This document shows positions 36,542 to 49,568 of a stretch of DNA of 64,000 nt, one piece after another. Positions within the stretch are counted from its first letter, which is position 1. Every line of letters starts with the position of its first letter. The notes under the pieces are model-generated. The model was given only the letters and a program-made list of their open reading frames with translations, was not told the DNA's origin and did no database searches. Both the position numbers and the translations under genes were made by a program. This DNA is from Baylisascaris procyonis (Eukaryota; Nematoda; Chromadorea; Rhabditida; Ascarididae), in assembly GCA_037389465.1 (NCBI GenBank), contig JAZARR010000146.1:5054001-5118000 (forward strand). Direction: 5' to 3'.

Positions 36542-39500
36542 TTACTCGTCGTCGCAAACGATAATCAAACGCTCTTCGTCATCCGACAAACTGGGCTGTC
36601 CAACTGCTCCACAATGTGCAGCCGCGTCGTGTGATGGCTCAATTTTCACCTCTCGCATCTCAACCGCCATGTTAACGATCTCCTCACTTTTCTCCGCCGA
36701 GCTCAATCCCCTTTCTCCCTTCTTTGCCGAAATCTTTCTGTAAACGTACACTTTCCAAGATTACAGTGGTGTTTCACATAGGTGCAATGTCCACAGTAAT
36801 AAAGATCTAGACAGCATTGCTCAGAAAGCCATTTTTTTAGTAACACAGATGACTGAGCCATTATTGGGGCCTAAAAGAATCGTCGATAACTTAGGTGCGA
36901 AAAATCGACGAAATAAACGGTATAATAGTCGGATAGAAGAGCTGCTCTCCTTGCCTCCCTCTTTTGTTACTTCGAATCGGCTGAAAATTGCGTTGGAGAA
37001 TATATCAATTGCGCAGATTTGTCGTCCTGCAGCCATTGCTGCAAGCGCAGCAAGTGATGGATATTGGAACTATGAAAGCTGCTAGGAGACGAAGCGACTC
37101 ACATTCACCTCGCTTCATATCTAATATGTGCAACGTTCCTCCCCCCCCTCTCCCCACTCTCCCTTCCCCCACCTTTTCCACAATTTTGGATCTTCAGGCA
37201 TGAATGCTTGCACCTCGAGGCTTCAACTGCGACTTTCGATTGCAAGTGGCATCTCCCGCATCCTAAATCCGAGAGGCATGAGAAAGGGGTGAGCTGATCA
37301 TGTTTATTGAAAGCCTGCAAACCGCTTTATTTATGCTCGAAAATCACGCTCAGACGTGTAGAAAAGAATTCAAACAATTCATTCAACACATTTGGATGCC
37401 ATTATTAGAAGCACCACTCTAAACCTCCTTCGAGAACAACGTACTCCTCAGCGTATGATGGTATTTCAAATGCAGTGTATCCTCATAAGTTATACATAAC
37501 AACGCTTCTAGCGTCCTAAAATAAGTAAACAGTCGAAACGACAAGCCCTTATAAAGAAGAAAGGCAAGGAACACAATACTTCCTTAAATGAACGGTACTC
37601 TGTTCCTGTAAGTTTGTAAACACAGACCTCTTCTTGTGTGAGGATGACATCCCCGTCGATTTTCTTTTCCGTTTCGTGATGATTTTGATCTCCTCGCCTG
37701 GATCGAATCCGTGAGTTGAAATCAATACCTTGTGCACCTGCAGAGAAAGTTTTTGCTCGAAGTAGCCTCTTCGCGGTAGACATGCCGCTATTCCACTTGC
37801 TACCGCCTTATGATAGTTCGATTCCGCACGTTTTGGGTTGAATCTATAATTTAAAAAGGTTACTTGTAATCCATCATCAAGAAAAGAGTTCCCATGATCC
37901 TCCCCCCTTCCCTTCCTCCACCGAAAAAGGTTAATGCATAAACGCACAGAAATTTCATCTGAATCGATTTATCAGTGAAACGACCTACTTTCACATAAAA
38001 GTGAATCGGTTCAAAATCTGACATGAAGTGAGAAAAATTTTGGAAGATTTCATAATTTTCGCCTTTTCGAAAAAGAGTAAAAAACACTGTAATGAGTAAA
38101 AGCATCCAACCAGTCCATAATAAATCACTTCAAAAATAGATCACAGTCACAAAAAAAGACATTTCAAAAGGGTTCATACAAATACACCAAAGTAACTTTT
38201 CGTAGATATTTCCCTCAAAAATTCTGTCAACTATGGCAATCGGACAATAATTGAATTCAACTAGGTTATATGCTCATTTTAGAAACTATTACGATGAAAA
38301 ATAAAACGTCGATACGCAGCAATAGAATTGCTGATGAACGATGACATTTTAATGGAGGGGAATCTCTTTAACTCTCAGAGTTCCTAAATTTCCACAATCA
38401 TAAACAGCTTAAAAGAGTAGATTAGCGCAATTAAAACAGCAAAAATGAAAAAAAAAAAACAACTGCAATCAACGAATCAGCGATAAGCTGTAATAGAATA
38501 AATAGTGCTGACAAAAGTATGCAGAAGGATGAAAGGCAACGAAACACGCTCAATCTCGAATCCTATAGATATGGTAGCTGGCTATAATAAAGTTTACGAC
38601 AGAGTTGCGAAAATATTCATTCGGAACAGCAATCCTGACCTGTTCGCGTAGCAATCGATGAATGGTTCCAAACGTGAAAAGTCGATGAATGGCGAATAGG
38701 TGGCCGCACCAAACCAAAGAATCGCAGCTCCACCTTTGCCCTCCTTATAGCAGAACGAGTGGATACGACCGGGCCAAAACGCATCTGTGCCATTCTTGGC
38801 CCAAACCACATCCCCAGCCTTCAGCCCATAAATATTGTCCTTACTCGCCTCAACCTCCTCACTCTCTTCCAAAATTTCTTTCTTGATTTTGGACGTTTCC
38901 AGATGACCTCTCAGACCCTTTGTCATTTTAATTTGCTTTACCGGCTCCTGAAAAAAAAAAATTCCTTAAGAAATCATTAATTCAACGCTGCAGTTTAGAA
39001 GCGACAATAAAGAAGAATAGGCCCAAATTCTAAACACCTTTAGATTTTATTTCAGCATCTTATGACACAGACATACGCGTTTTTTCAACCCCACTGCAAA
39101 GAAGAAAGGATCCATTATGTGCTGCATGTTCTGTAGGTTTCTTGGGAGCAAAAGAAAGCTGCAATGGCCTACAACTCCTATATGAGGAAAAGAGTAATTT
39201 CAAGGGCATGGATGAAAGAAAGGTGAGTTCTTCTTTCGCTTGACAACTGAAGATTTAAAGCCTCCATTCTCAAAAATAATGTGTGGCCCTCAAATTACAT
39301 CTGCGCAGCAATGAGTTATAAGAATTGACTGCCACTGAGCACGATTCGCTGGCAAAAATCATTTCTGAACGACAGCCAAATCTTGCTTCGCCCAATGTCC
39401 CTTTCACACAGGTGTATTTAACTAGGGCAAATATACCTTTTCCTTGATGTAAGTTAATTGATAAATGCGGAAAAACAAATCAACTTTTTCTGATATGCTG

Positions 39501-42500
39501 TTAGGACGAAATTCTGTTCAGCCACACCACAGATTTTTAAAACGCTGTGCGGACAAAGTGCGGGCGATGGGTTCGCGAGCTAAACGCTACGTATACATCG
39601 CCCGTCTTTTTCCCTTCAAACAGAGCTAAAACACTCTCCCTCCCCCTTGTCACGACAACGACTTCGCTTTCAACTTTCACCATGACATGCCGCACCATAC
39701 GACAAAGATTGACCATTTACGTAATAAGTGATGAAGTGAATACACATTTCTGAAAAATTCTTTGGAACATATCATTAAATTATTATTTGAGGCGTCAAGT
39801 GAAGTAAAAAATTACATGCACTTACCTCGTTTTCAATTTTGACAGTAGCTTTGCCGTCTAGTGGTACGGGTTCAACCCCATTCGAAGTCGAGCTCGAGGC
39901 TGACACATGCAGCGATGCGAACGGCTTTACATCAGCTTCGGTGGGCAAACTGAGAATGGAAACGGTGTCGCATGGCAACGATTCAACAGAAGGTGGTGAC
40001 TGCACGACGTTCTTCACTGGCTTAAGTATGATCCTTATGGGAGGACGCGCAGAGACTGACGAGTTACTAGTGTTGCTTGTGGCAGAAGCTGCTTCAGCTG
40101 ACGACGGTGGTTCAGCGTTCTGCTCCGACGCCAAATACGGACGATGCGCCGATGCGTCAGCCGCCTTTATCGAATGCTTTTGCGCGATCACCGAACTGCT
40201 AGATGCAGGTAAGCAGGTACTCATAGGAACGGATTTCGCGTTCTTAGTAACTGCATCAACTCGACGCGCGGTTTGACTGCTGACAGCATAAGCCGGCGAC
40301 GTGCTACCATCGAGTTCCTTCTGATTGTGCAGCTCGTACTTCAATTGTTGAGATGTCGCTGTCACACTCGCAAGGCCTTCAATCTTCAATACCTTCGAAT
40401 GTTGCGGTAATGTTCCCTTTGCACTTCCCGATGTCACTAGATGAGAGCCCGCTGCACGCATCGCCTCCGTCGGACGAGAGAAACCACCCAAGCAGGCGCT
40501 CTCTTCAATGGGCTGTTTCTGTGGCATCGTCGTCAACGACTGCTCCTGTTCACAAATGTTCGCCGCGAGTGAAAATATGGGATGCGCATGTCGCACGTCA
40601 GTAACCGACGATGAGCTGCCTTCTAGATAAGCCACTGGATTCTCCTCATCCTGTACAAGCACTTCGCCAACCGGCTGGCTGGTTTTCTCCAACGAAGCCT
40701 TATTTGCCTTCTCAATTTCGCCACTAATATATTGGTGCAGCTCAAAGTCCCTGAAAAAAAAAAAACATCTATGTGTAAGAAAGACTGGCAACGAGGATTT
40801 AAGGAGTCGCAACCCATACGTTCTCGAACAGATCTCGTACTTGACAGAAGAAAACATCATGCAAACAAAATATTTTCAGTGATATGTTATTACTTTTTCG
40901 GGACTGAGCTGCTACTAAGATTCGATTCAATTCAAGAGTCACTTAAGCATATCCTGCAGAAAACAATTGGAAACCTCAACCGCCCGATAGCAGCAAAACC
41001 GGACGACTGATCGACCAACAGTTCAGTAATCTGTTAAATAAACTTACTGTGCTGGTGACACTGACGCCGAAGAGCGTCTGTTGCTCGAGGTGCCCCCGAC
41101 ACGTTTCTCAGGTGGTCCCCGATCGCCCTTCGAAGTAGACATGCGTTTTGCCGATGTTCCTGATGCTCCTTGTTCCTTGGGGAACTTTGGTGGCAATTTC
41201 CCCGTCTTTGACTGATTCTTCTTTGTGCTTCTGAAAATCAAGGGAACTACTGAAGTTGAATTTAAATCTCCATTTAAAGGTTTATGAGATCATAAGTCAA
41301 GGTTTTTTGTTGTTTTTCATTGTGAAGCGAAAACGCTGCAGTTCTTCTATTATTTTAAATTTATATTATTGAAAAGTTATATCGGGTAAAAGCGAATACG
41401 AAATTACGCTGATGAAATCACTACCTAACATATCCACTCACTACCTAATGCCTTATTTTCAAAATCATGATGAAAGATCATCGCCGACCCATCTATGCAA
41501 TTGGTGATCTGATCAGAAAAAAACAGATCAGGTGAACTAATCAAGAGATAATCGAATTAAAGTTCACGCCCACATTATTGTTTCTTCTTTATATTGGATC
41601 TCAAGATCAATTTCTAGACCCGCTCTAATAAGCTGCACTTGTATCACATCTTTCTAACGTTACATCATCCCGTTGTCCTAAATTTGTTGTTAATATAACT
41701 TTCGATTTGACTAAAACGATTTTTGTTCGATTTCCCATCGATGTTAGCACTACTTCTGAATTAAAAAATTAGTGCTGCCATTTCCCTATCATTCGAACAA
41801 TATAAAATATGATGGAGAAAAGTTGAAAGTTTGATACGTTTAGTCAAGTTCGTTAATCATTTCAACAAGAAAACTAATCCAACAACTAAAGAAATCAACG
41901 AGAAATGAATCGAGAAATTTAGTCAAGAAGCGACCAAACGAAAGCAACGAAACTGAGCAAATAAGTGGGACAACATCACGTCGGTTCACAATTCAGTAAC
42001 AATAACTCGAAAGATTACTCAAAATATGCAAATTTTTCCTCATAATCGATCCGGTTAGAGCAGAGAGAATACGAAAATTGTACTTAGTTTCGCTGTTTCG
42101 GATCGACCAGAGCGAACAAAAAAATATGCAAGCAACCAAACTGTGCTACTAAAATACTTGGCTATAATGTAATCGACATGGCTTTAACCACCGCAATCTG
42201 CGTAGTCACGCTAAAAACTTCTCAGCAAAACTCTTACAAGTTGTGATTTTCGTGGGAATTTCAAAACGAAAGGAATAGTGCGAAAAGCTGTGGAAAGCTC
42301 GATATCACTGGAAATTTTGTGTGAGGGACGAGGTTCATAGCATTGAAATTTTAGATGGGACAGCTCTCATTTATCGCCACCTAGTCTTAATTATGTCAGT
42401 AATAATTTCCTCACGTGCTAGGTGAATACTCTTCTTCGCTTGGCTGCCGAATGAGCTTCATATGCAGGTCATCGGAGCCCGTTTTGAGGATACGATAGGA

Positions 42501-45500
42501 CGGCATGAAAGCGTCACGGATCTTCTCGCTTTTAAAGCGAATCACTCCACATTGTGAACGACACCTATTCAACCCTGAAGTGTCAATGTGATGCCGCCGC
42601 AACTTATCCACAGAAACACGTCTCGATTTGTTAGTCGTGGTTGGAAAATCGTCTCCGCTTTCCTTCGATATACTCCTTTCTCCCCTTAAGATGACCGCGC
42701 CCTTTCTTGATATCCTCGCCTCCCCCTTCGACACCGTCGCCTCCTTCTTCAGCACTTCCGACTCCTTCAACCCACCTGTCTTCTCCCTTAGCGTTGTCAT
42801 TTCTGCCTTCGACAACTCCTTTTCATCCCTTAGCGTACTAGACGATCCTTTACTATTAACCGTACCAGGCTCCGACCCGTTACAGTTTAGTGGCTCCGAA
42901 GCAACGTTCGCTCGCTTGCTCGTTTTTTTCTGCAAAAAAACTACAGTGAAATAATAACTTTTGACAACATTCAAGGTAATCAAAAGTGAATTTCTCAATA
43001 AAACTGAAAATTCATTAGATGGAAGGCCATCAAGAAACTAGAACAAAGTAGTCTTTTTAAAGGTGTTAATATCCACGCAAGACTTAAAAGTGAAACGTGT
43101 GTGATCGATACACTTAGCTACACCCTGCTAGCGTATTACCGCTGAAACGAAATGACAAAGCATCAAAAGGGAGTTGGAGAGGTGTGGGGTGGTGGGGAGA
43201 GGCTGGAAACAAAAAAAAAAAAGGATAGGGAAGCGAAGCAAGGTTTCTGGACCCCTTTCCCTCCCAACGAAGCAAGAGAGGCATCTTTGGCACTTAATTA
43301 AATAGTCTTCCTTCATAGTTGTGATGCACTCCCCTAGGTCAACAAATTGCTAACCTCAAGAAGGACTCAAAATCGAAAAACTATGACATACCTCGCATTC
43401 GGTCGACTTGTGAAGTTGCCTACGCTCAGATTCGCGGCCAATGAAGGCTGAAAATTGACTCGATAGTTAAGAATATAATAATCTTCCAGCAAAAGTTAAA
43501 GTGATTCAGCAGGCTCATCCAACTTAAACGCTCTCTGTATAAGGAGATAAACAAACAAGAAACGAATATTCAGTGAGCCTATTCACTCCTTCACTAATGT
43601 TGCTTAACGGAAACCAAACATTAATGGCCAACCCTGAAGTGCCCAAGTGATGGACCTCAAACTCATAAAGCTCGAGTCAGACCCCTCAGCAGATCTCTCA
43701 GAACCCGAATGATGGAAGGGATGGAACAGAACCAGGAAGAACAGACAATGGACGATTTGGTAACCAAACTGACCGAACACCGAGGAAACTGGTCACACAG
43801 AGCAACAATCATAACCGAGAATCTAGACAGGATGTTTCAACAAATTCGAATTGATGTTCATTCTCTTTATGCATGTTGCAGCGAAATTCATCACCATCCA
43901 TAATCTCATTGGTAAAATCCGTTAGCAAATGATGCATTATAAGCGCAAGAATCGTTATGCAAAATGATAACAATAACAAGAGGTCCAACGAACACAGTTC
44001 AACGCACTATTCACCATAATATTTTCGCAAACTGCACAAGCGCTATTAAGAAAAACCAAAAAGTTTCTAAATTAAAGTGTAATTCATCAGATAGTCGCAA
44101 CGATGTGCCCTCCTAAGCGCTTCTCCAATAGATCCTTCATCGGTCTTTTCCAAAGCATTTCTACGCCCTCCTTAACGTAGCAAAGAAATGCGGTCATAGA
44201 TTTCCATCAATTTAGTGGTCGGCAACTTCAGCAATGCTCTTTCAGCTTGCTAACAAACAAGAAGACGAAAAAAACTTGCTAATCGAGAATCGATCTAAAG
44301 GGACCGTGATTTTAAAAGTTCTTGCGCGAGGTATAAAGCCTGAAATATAGAACGCATAAACATAAACCTTTTAAACCGTAATAAACCTTTTAAGACTCCT
44401 CCTGTTGCGTAATTTCATACAATTTCTATGAAAGGCGATATACCTCTATCCTCCATCTTACTACAGATGAAGTGTACCTCATGTCTCTTGTGCATCGTCA
44501 ATCGCCCCATATATCTTGCCAAAGGGTGCACCAACAGACTTAAGAGGTGAAACCATACCGGCACTGAAGTCGTATTCCGGCTCGAATGGATCAACGCCTG
44601 CCGGCATAACGATGTTGCAAGCCTCTCGCGGCTTATAAGCTTTACGCTTGTTCGTTCTGGTCGGTGCGACGATCGTCCCTCCAACATTCTGCTCCGTGCC
44701 TACTTCAAGCGACGTGGCTTCTGCGCCATCTAGATTGCTGGACGGCGACCCTCCGTTGCTCGCTTCTGCACCGGTATCGTTTCCCTCATTTGATCCGTTG
44801 TCTACCTCTGCGTCGTCAGTGGCACTCTTTTCCGTCTAAAAAAGGATCATTATCCATATATTTAAATCTTTGAGGCCAATCTTTGATGGTATTTATCAGT
44901 GCAACCAGTCCAGATAAACAGATATATTGCCAGCAACAGTGTGGCTATGAAATGCTTTACAAAGTTGGAAATAAATTACTCCACAAACAATAAACGCACC
45001 ACAAATGCAGTGCGGTCATTTGCTGAAAAGTAGCCTTCCCCACCATTCGCCTGTGTTATCGCTTTCAGATTTCTCTGAAACATTTACGAAAGACGTAAAA
45101 TCATACATGAACGATGATGGCCTCTACCAACCTTTTTGTTAGAACTCTTCCTCAGTCATACCGCCTTTCAATGAGATCGAAAATTACTTCCTATTCTCCT
45201 CTTGATCCCTTCGACTCCATTCCATGGAAGGTTTTTCCTTATAAAACTGCTCTCCCGACGGAGCTTTCATGCTTCACAAATCGCTCCTCGACTATTTCGT
45301 CGAGGCTCCCCGTTGGTAAAGCACTTTACAACCGATTCGCTTCCCTCCTCTCTTCACCAGAAATCAGCTGCCTGCGGGATACTAATTTGCTCTGCAGACG
45401 ATTAAAACAAGCCAAAAAAACCTTCAAAATAGCACCCATACTTATGTTAATGAATAAAATAAAAAGCTCAACGCTAAGTGATAAAATGTCAGCTTAGCAG

Positions 45501-48500
45501 TTACTATGATAATGACTGATCCCCTAAAATCGACAACCACAACCGGTTTATCTTTTCAACTGCTGAAGCGGTGTTAATTCCCATTACTCTTCTCATTCTC
45601 ATCGATGTGCTGTAATAAGAGATGCTTGTAACAGTCATGCATGGTGTTATATTGCGATGCCTTCATCCACTGACAGTTTCACACCTCAACAAACACTCCG
45701 GGATTGATGTCCATGCAGTGAGGCAACCATCAGCTTGAAACACCAATGTGATGTCACATTCATGCTCAATCAGTTTGCATTGCATAAAAGTGAACATCGC
45801 TTTCCCATCAACCATCACTAACCATTCAAGAGCTGATATAGGCTATTTGCAGAAAAGGGGTAAAACAAAAAGCAAGTACAGAAAGATGTTTCGATGCAAT
45901 AGTCGAAATAGGCAAGAGAATTCAAGAGGATCTACCGACAACAAAAAACATTACTAGTAGCATTCAATCGCTAACAGCAATAGGGAATTAAAAAGTCTTC
46001 CAGCATCATTTATGCGATAGTGAAAAAAAGGATAGAAGGGATCGGATGCACATTTCTCCGTCCCCTTTCAGTTGCTCTCCTAACCGAAACAAAAGTGATT
46101 CGTCAGTGTTTGGGTTATTCGTAGCGTAGGTGGGCACAGCAACGTGCAAATTACACATTATCATCAGTCACCACGTCAAAATTTTTTTTTTTTTGCAATG
46201 AGTGGCCAACGGCGAACAGATGCCGGATGCACAATGCGTAACGAGAGTAGCAGAGTGGGACCTGTTTGCGCGACGCGTGAGCATGTGGTGAGTGACGTGA
46301 GGGGGCGTTATTCAACTGAGCAACGATGTGTTGCTTCGGTTGCTCTCGCGGCTTCTTCAACAGCTTACGCTTGTTCGCATCAACGAAATGACGGCGCGGA
46401 ATCTGAAAGTACATTCATCCGCTCGTTTTATACACTCCAGAGCCTCCTTTATAACCATCCGAATATATGGTCGCCTTAAACGTTCGAAAACACCATTTAC
46501 AAATAAAGCTCGGATTCAAAAAAGGTCATTATAATTGATCGCTTATTTTGACTGTTCACACACACTTGAAATCGAGAGCAGATTCCCATGTGGTAAATTT
46601 CTTTCATTTTAACGAATTCGATGAACGATGGGACAATGTGATGGATTCAGTTGATTGATATGGAATGTAGAACATCGAGCAATTGTTTTTCTTTCATAAT
46701 ACCGAATTTTTGCTTTCAACACTGCAAATCCTCTCTTAAATTACTACTTCAGTACTGAGCGCTTAAAACAAGCATTAAAAGTCATCGAAAATAAACTGAC
46801 AAGGTAATATCTCAACCCATTACACAACCAATAGTTTTACCTCCTACTTTAGATAGATACTACAGTAATTGTTGAATATAATCAAATTGCTTAACACCAT
46901 CATGACCAGCCCTGATCTACTCTGCGAGAAGTCACTTCTGCTGAGCTATTGCATGACCATTTTATATGCATAAAGTTATCCTCCAAAATGAACTAGTTCA
47001 ACACCGTGCAGTCTGGGTTAAAGAAGAAATAGTGGATGGTAAATGAGCCTCATATTCACGTACGCGAACGCAAAGGTGATGATCCATACTTCACCGCCTC
47101 TTCTTTGCACACGATGGCGTTAGACATATTTCCCCACTTTCGTCAATACCCTTTGCACCATATCGCAGAGCGCAGATTTACTCATGTATGGCTATGTAAT
47201 ACCCCTATCCAGCACATTCGGATATGAAGAGCAAAGAACTGCAGTATTACCATCTCGTTTTCGGGGACTGGCATCATGCAGCTTGCACAAAGCATTCGTC
47301 CGTAAGTCTTCATGAAGTTGCGCTTTCTTAGCTGAATGCCGTTGGTACTGGCTCGATCTGCCAATGCTGATATCCACTGATCGGTTTTGGGAGAATTCTG
47401 ATATAAAGAAACAGATAAGCGGAATCGATTCACTGCCTCCACCAACGGACCTGGCGTACCATCTGGGCTGAAATGCTTTAATTATAAGAATGGAACAAAA
47501 AAACAGACTACAATTTAACAGCTTATGAATAATAATCTATTATAAACAATATTCCTCATAAGCTCGGTCCCAACTTTGTTGACGCTGACGAAGAAAAACA
47601 AAGCAGTTTTGATGTACCTTCTGTGATCCTAAAGGACAGAAGAGAATGGCAGAGTCAGCACCTCACTTTAAACTCCGGAGAACAGTTAACCAACTTGCAT
47701 CGGATCTGAGCTAAATGCGATTACAGTCACCTTCACCCCACTCACACTCAAAGAATGGATGCCCATTCAAATGTAGTATAAGTCGCGACTGCAATTGTAG
47801 TGGTACTACAGAAATTTGGACTCGCTAATCTTTGCTTAAAACTACCATCACAAAACTAGTCCTGGGAAGCGTAAAAACTGAAGAAGTACAAAAAAAAAAA
47901 AAATCTTGGCCACCTGCATTTACCCTTGCATTTTACACAAGCCTGATCGAATGAAAATACTGGTACATATTAGCTTTCTGAATTCTCTCTTTGCTTGTTC
48001 TCACGCCTTACCTACTACGAACTAAGTAAAGTTGCGCTCATTTCCGCTTGCTGATAGTAAACGAATATTTGCTTTCACCTAAATTAAAGCGCATCCTAAG
48101 TACGATAAAACGATGAGCACTCTGCAAAATTAAAACTGCCCATAGCAAATAAAACTATTAAGTAAATGTGCTGCAAAATTAACATGAAAAAGAGATCAAT
48201 GAATCTACATTCTCGAATAAAAAACAAAGAATTCATAAAAATGGAAGGATGGAAGAAGAAGAAAGCAAATGTGTGCAAAGAACAGATCACTGGAATGCAA
48301 CAAATAATCGGCTTCAAATGAATCTTTCTTAGAAAGCAAACGGAGAACGATGGATGAGTGGTGTTTCCTTGACCAACGAGGAATGGCACATTGTTTTAGT
48401 GGCTTGCCCACTAAGACAATCGCATTAGTGGGGACAAACCCATTCAGCATGTACCCGAAATAATAACTTAACATTGAACTTACCCATCTCCAGTGAGCAT

Positions 48501-49561
48501 CACTCCAATATAGCTCTGTTCTTTGTAAAAACCATCGCACACAAGAACACCTTCACATTCTCGTATCACTTCCACTTCAAATCTCGCTGAAAGATAACCC
48601 CTCAACGAGGAAATAAATCAACGCAAACGACAGGTTATCTAATAACATGCTATGCTTACTGCCAGGAATAAGAAAAACGAAGTTCACAGGGTGAGGGATA
48701 TGGATGGGGACGTTGATAGCCTTCCTCCTAAGTGTTCTGATAGAAAATGCTCACTTGCAATTCTTGTAATATTATGCAACATGAAAAGTAGAGAGGCTGT
48801 TCGGAAAAACTCTAAGTTCATTCCCGTGTTTCTAGCAACTCCAAAGTGGGAAATTTACGGCTAAACGCTTCTGTCAACGGTAACGTCGCGTAATGAACCC
48901 AGATTCTTTACTCTAAAAGCAACACCAGCTAACTCAAGAAAATTCAGTGATCTTAAAAATGAGAGACACATAAAATCAACGGAGTCACCGAATTTGGAGC
49001 GCATATCAACTTCGATTGGAACTGATTCTTTTACAGAATGTCCAGATACATCGTACTCTTTCTTCCATCTTCTCCTTTCTTATCCTTTCTTGACATTGAA
49101 AACATGTCTAAAGACAAATTTTATGTGGACAGCTCGTCGTGAACGGGCTCTGAAGATTTCACCCTCGGTTCCGACGCTCTTACGAACTCGCCTCCCCTTC
49201 GTGAGAAATCCTTTTCCGGTACTATACTGATCTCTGTTAGCAAACCTCAATAATGCTGCCCTCTCAGAATCACCTATTATTTTCAGTTGTGCGTCTTAGC
49301 AAAAGCGTTCTAGGTTCTGATTATCAAAATAAGCAAAGCTGCAGTGTTAAATAAATGTGTAAATTCTAGCGATACAAGTACTCTTGGAACTAAATGAGAA
49401 TAACGCAACTTACGACTTCCATCTGGTTGGGTGGACGTAGAAGGTTGCGGGGAGGAACCCCGTTCCTGTTGGCTACGTTTCATCTCATCACGCTCACTTC
49501 GCAAACGATAATTTTGTACTTTTTGACGATTTTTTGCATTCAATATTGGTAATCCACCCAT
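36542..49561 (-). CDS. Gene E: PWWP2A/B-like chromatin protein
   Basis: Twelve exons on the minus strand, 5' to 3': 49561-49414, 48586-48484, 47467-47251, 45074-45000, 44835-44559, 43447-43392, 42929-42415, 41230-41048, 40750-39826, 38947-38640, 37843-37628, 36737-36542 (3219 nt, 1072 aa); phase is consistent at all 11 junctions. Residues 51-100 resemble the conserved internal block of PWWP2 proteins (L-V-C, then Y-I-G-V-M-L, then G-P-D-G-T-P). A C-x-x-C pair lies near 145. Residues 525-833 are Ser/Thr/Ala-rich. The PWWP domain covers about 875-975: G-D-V-V-W-A-K (878-884), F-W-P-G in place of P-W-W-P (890-893), W-F-G (911-913), and the L-E-P-F and R-F-N-P-K segments typical of the PWWP2 C-terminus. 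The tail is basic (K-K-R-K), then acidic, with V-K-I-E motifs that could be sumoylated. Vertebrate PWWP2A/B bind H3K36-methylated nucleosomes, PWWP2A also H2A.Z, and recruit NuRD-type deacetylase. That role is inferred here. The least certain points are exon 4 (75 nt), the exon 5 donor, and whether more 5' exons exist. Confidence 0.8.
44479..44558 (-). other. Possible alternative extension of gene E exon 5 to a stop
   Basis: If the 5' splice site at 44558/44557 (GTATGG) is not used, the frame stays open for about 25 more residues and ends at a TGA (44479-44481). A second GT site (GTACAC) lies just after that stop. This would give a product of about 299 residues containing only the N-terminal PWWP2 block. 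Either an alternative isoform or a mis-chosen donor would explain it. Confidence 0.35.
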
Positions 49562-49568
49562 CTAGAAC
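49562..49568 (-). promoter_or_regulatory. Splice acceptor abutting the gene E start codon
   Basis: On the minus strand GTTCTAG is followed immediately by the ATG at 49561-49559. This suits spliced-leader trans-splicing directly at the start codon. It could instead be an internal acceptor if an upstream coding exon exists in phase 0. Confidence 0.5.

Noticed and set aside
39839..40276. 145-codon + strand open frame
   Set aside because: It lies antisense to the large gene E exon 40750-39826, whose phase-consistent splice sites explain the region.
42628..42954. 108-codon + strand open frame
   Set aside because: Antisense shadow of gene E exon 42929-42415.
45114..45497. 127-codon + strand open frame
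   Set aside because: No recognisable domain, no splice support, and C/T-biased sequence of a gene E intron.
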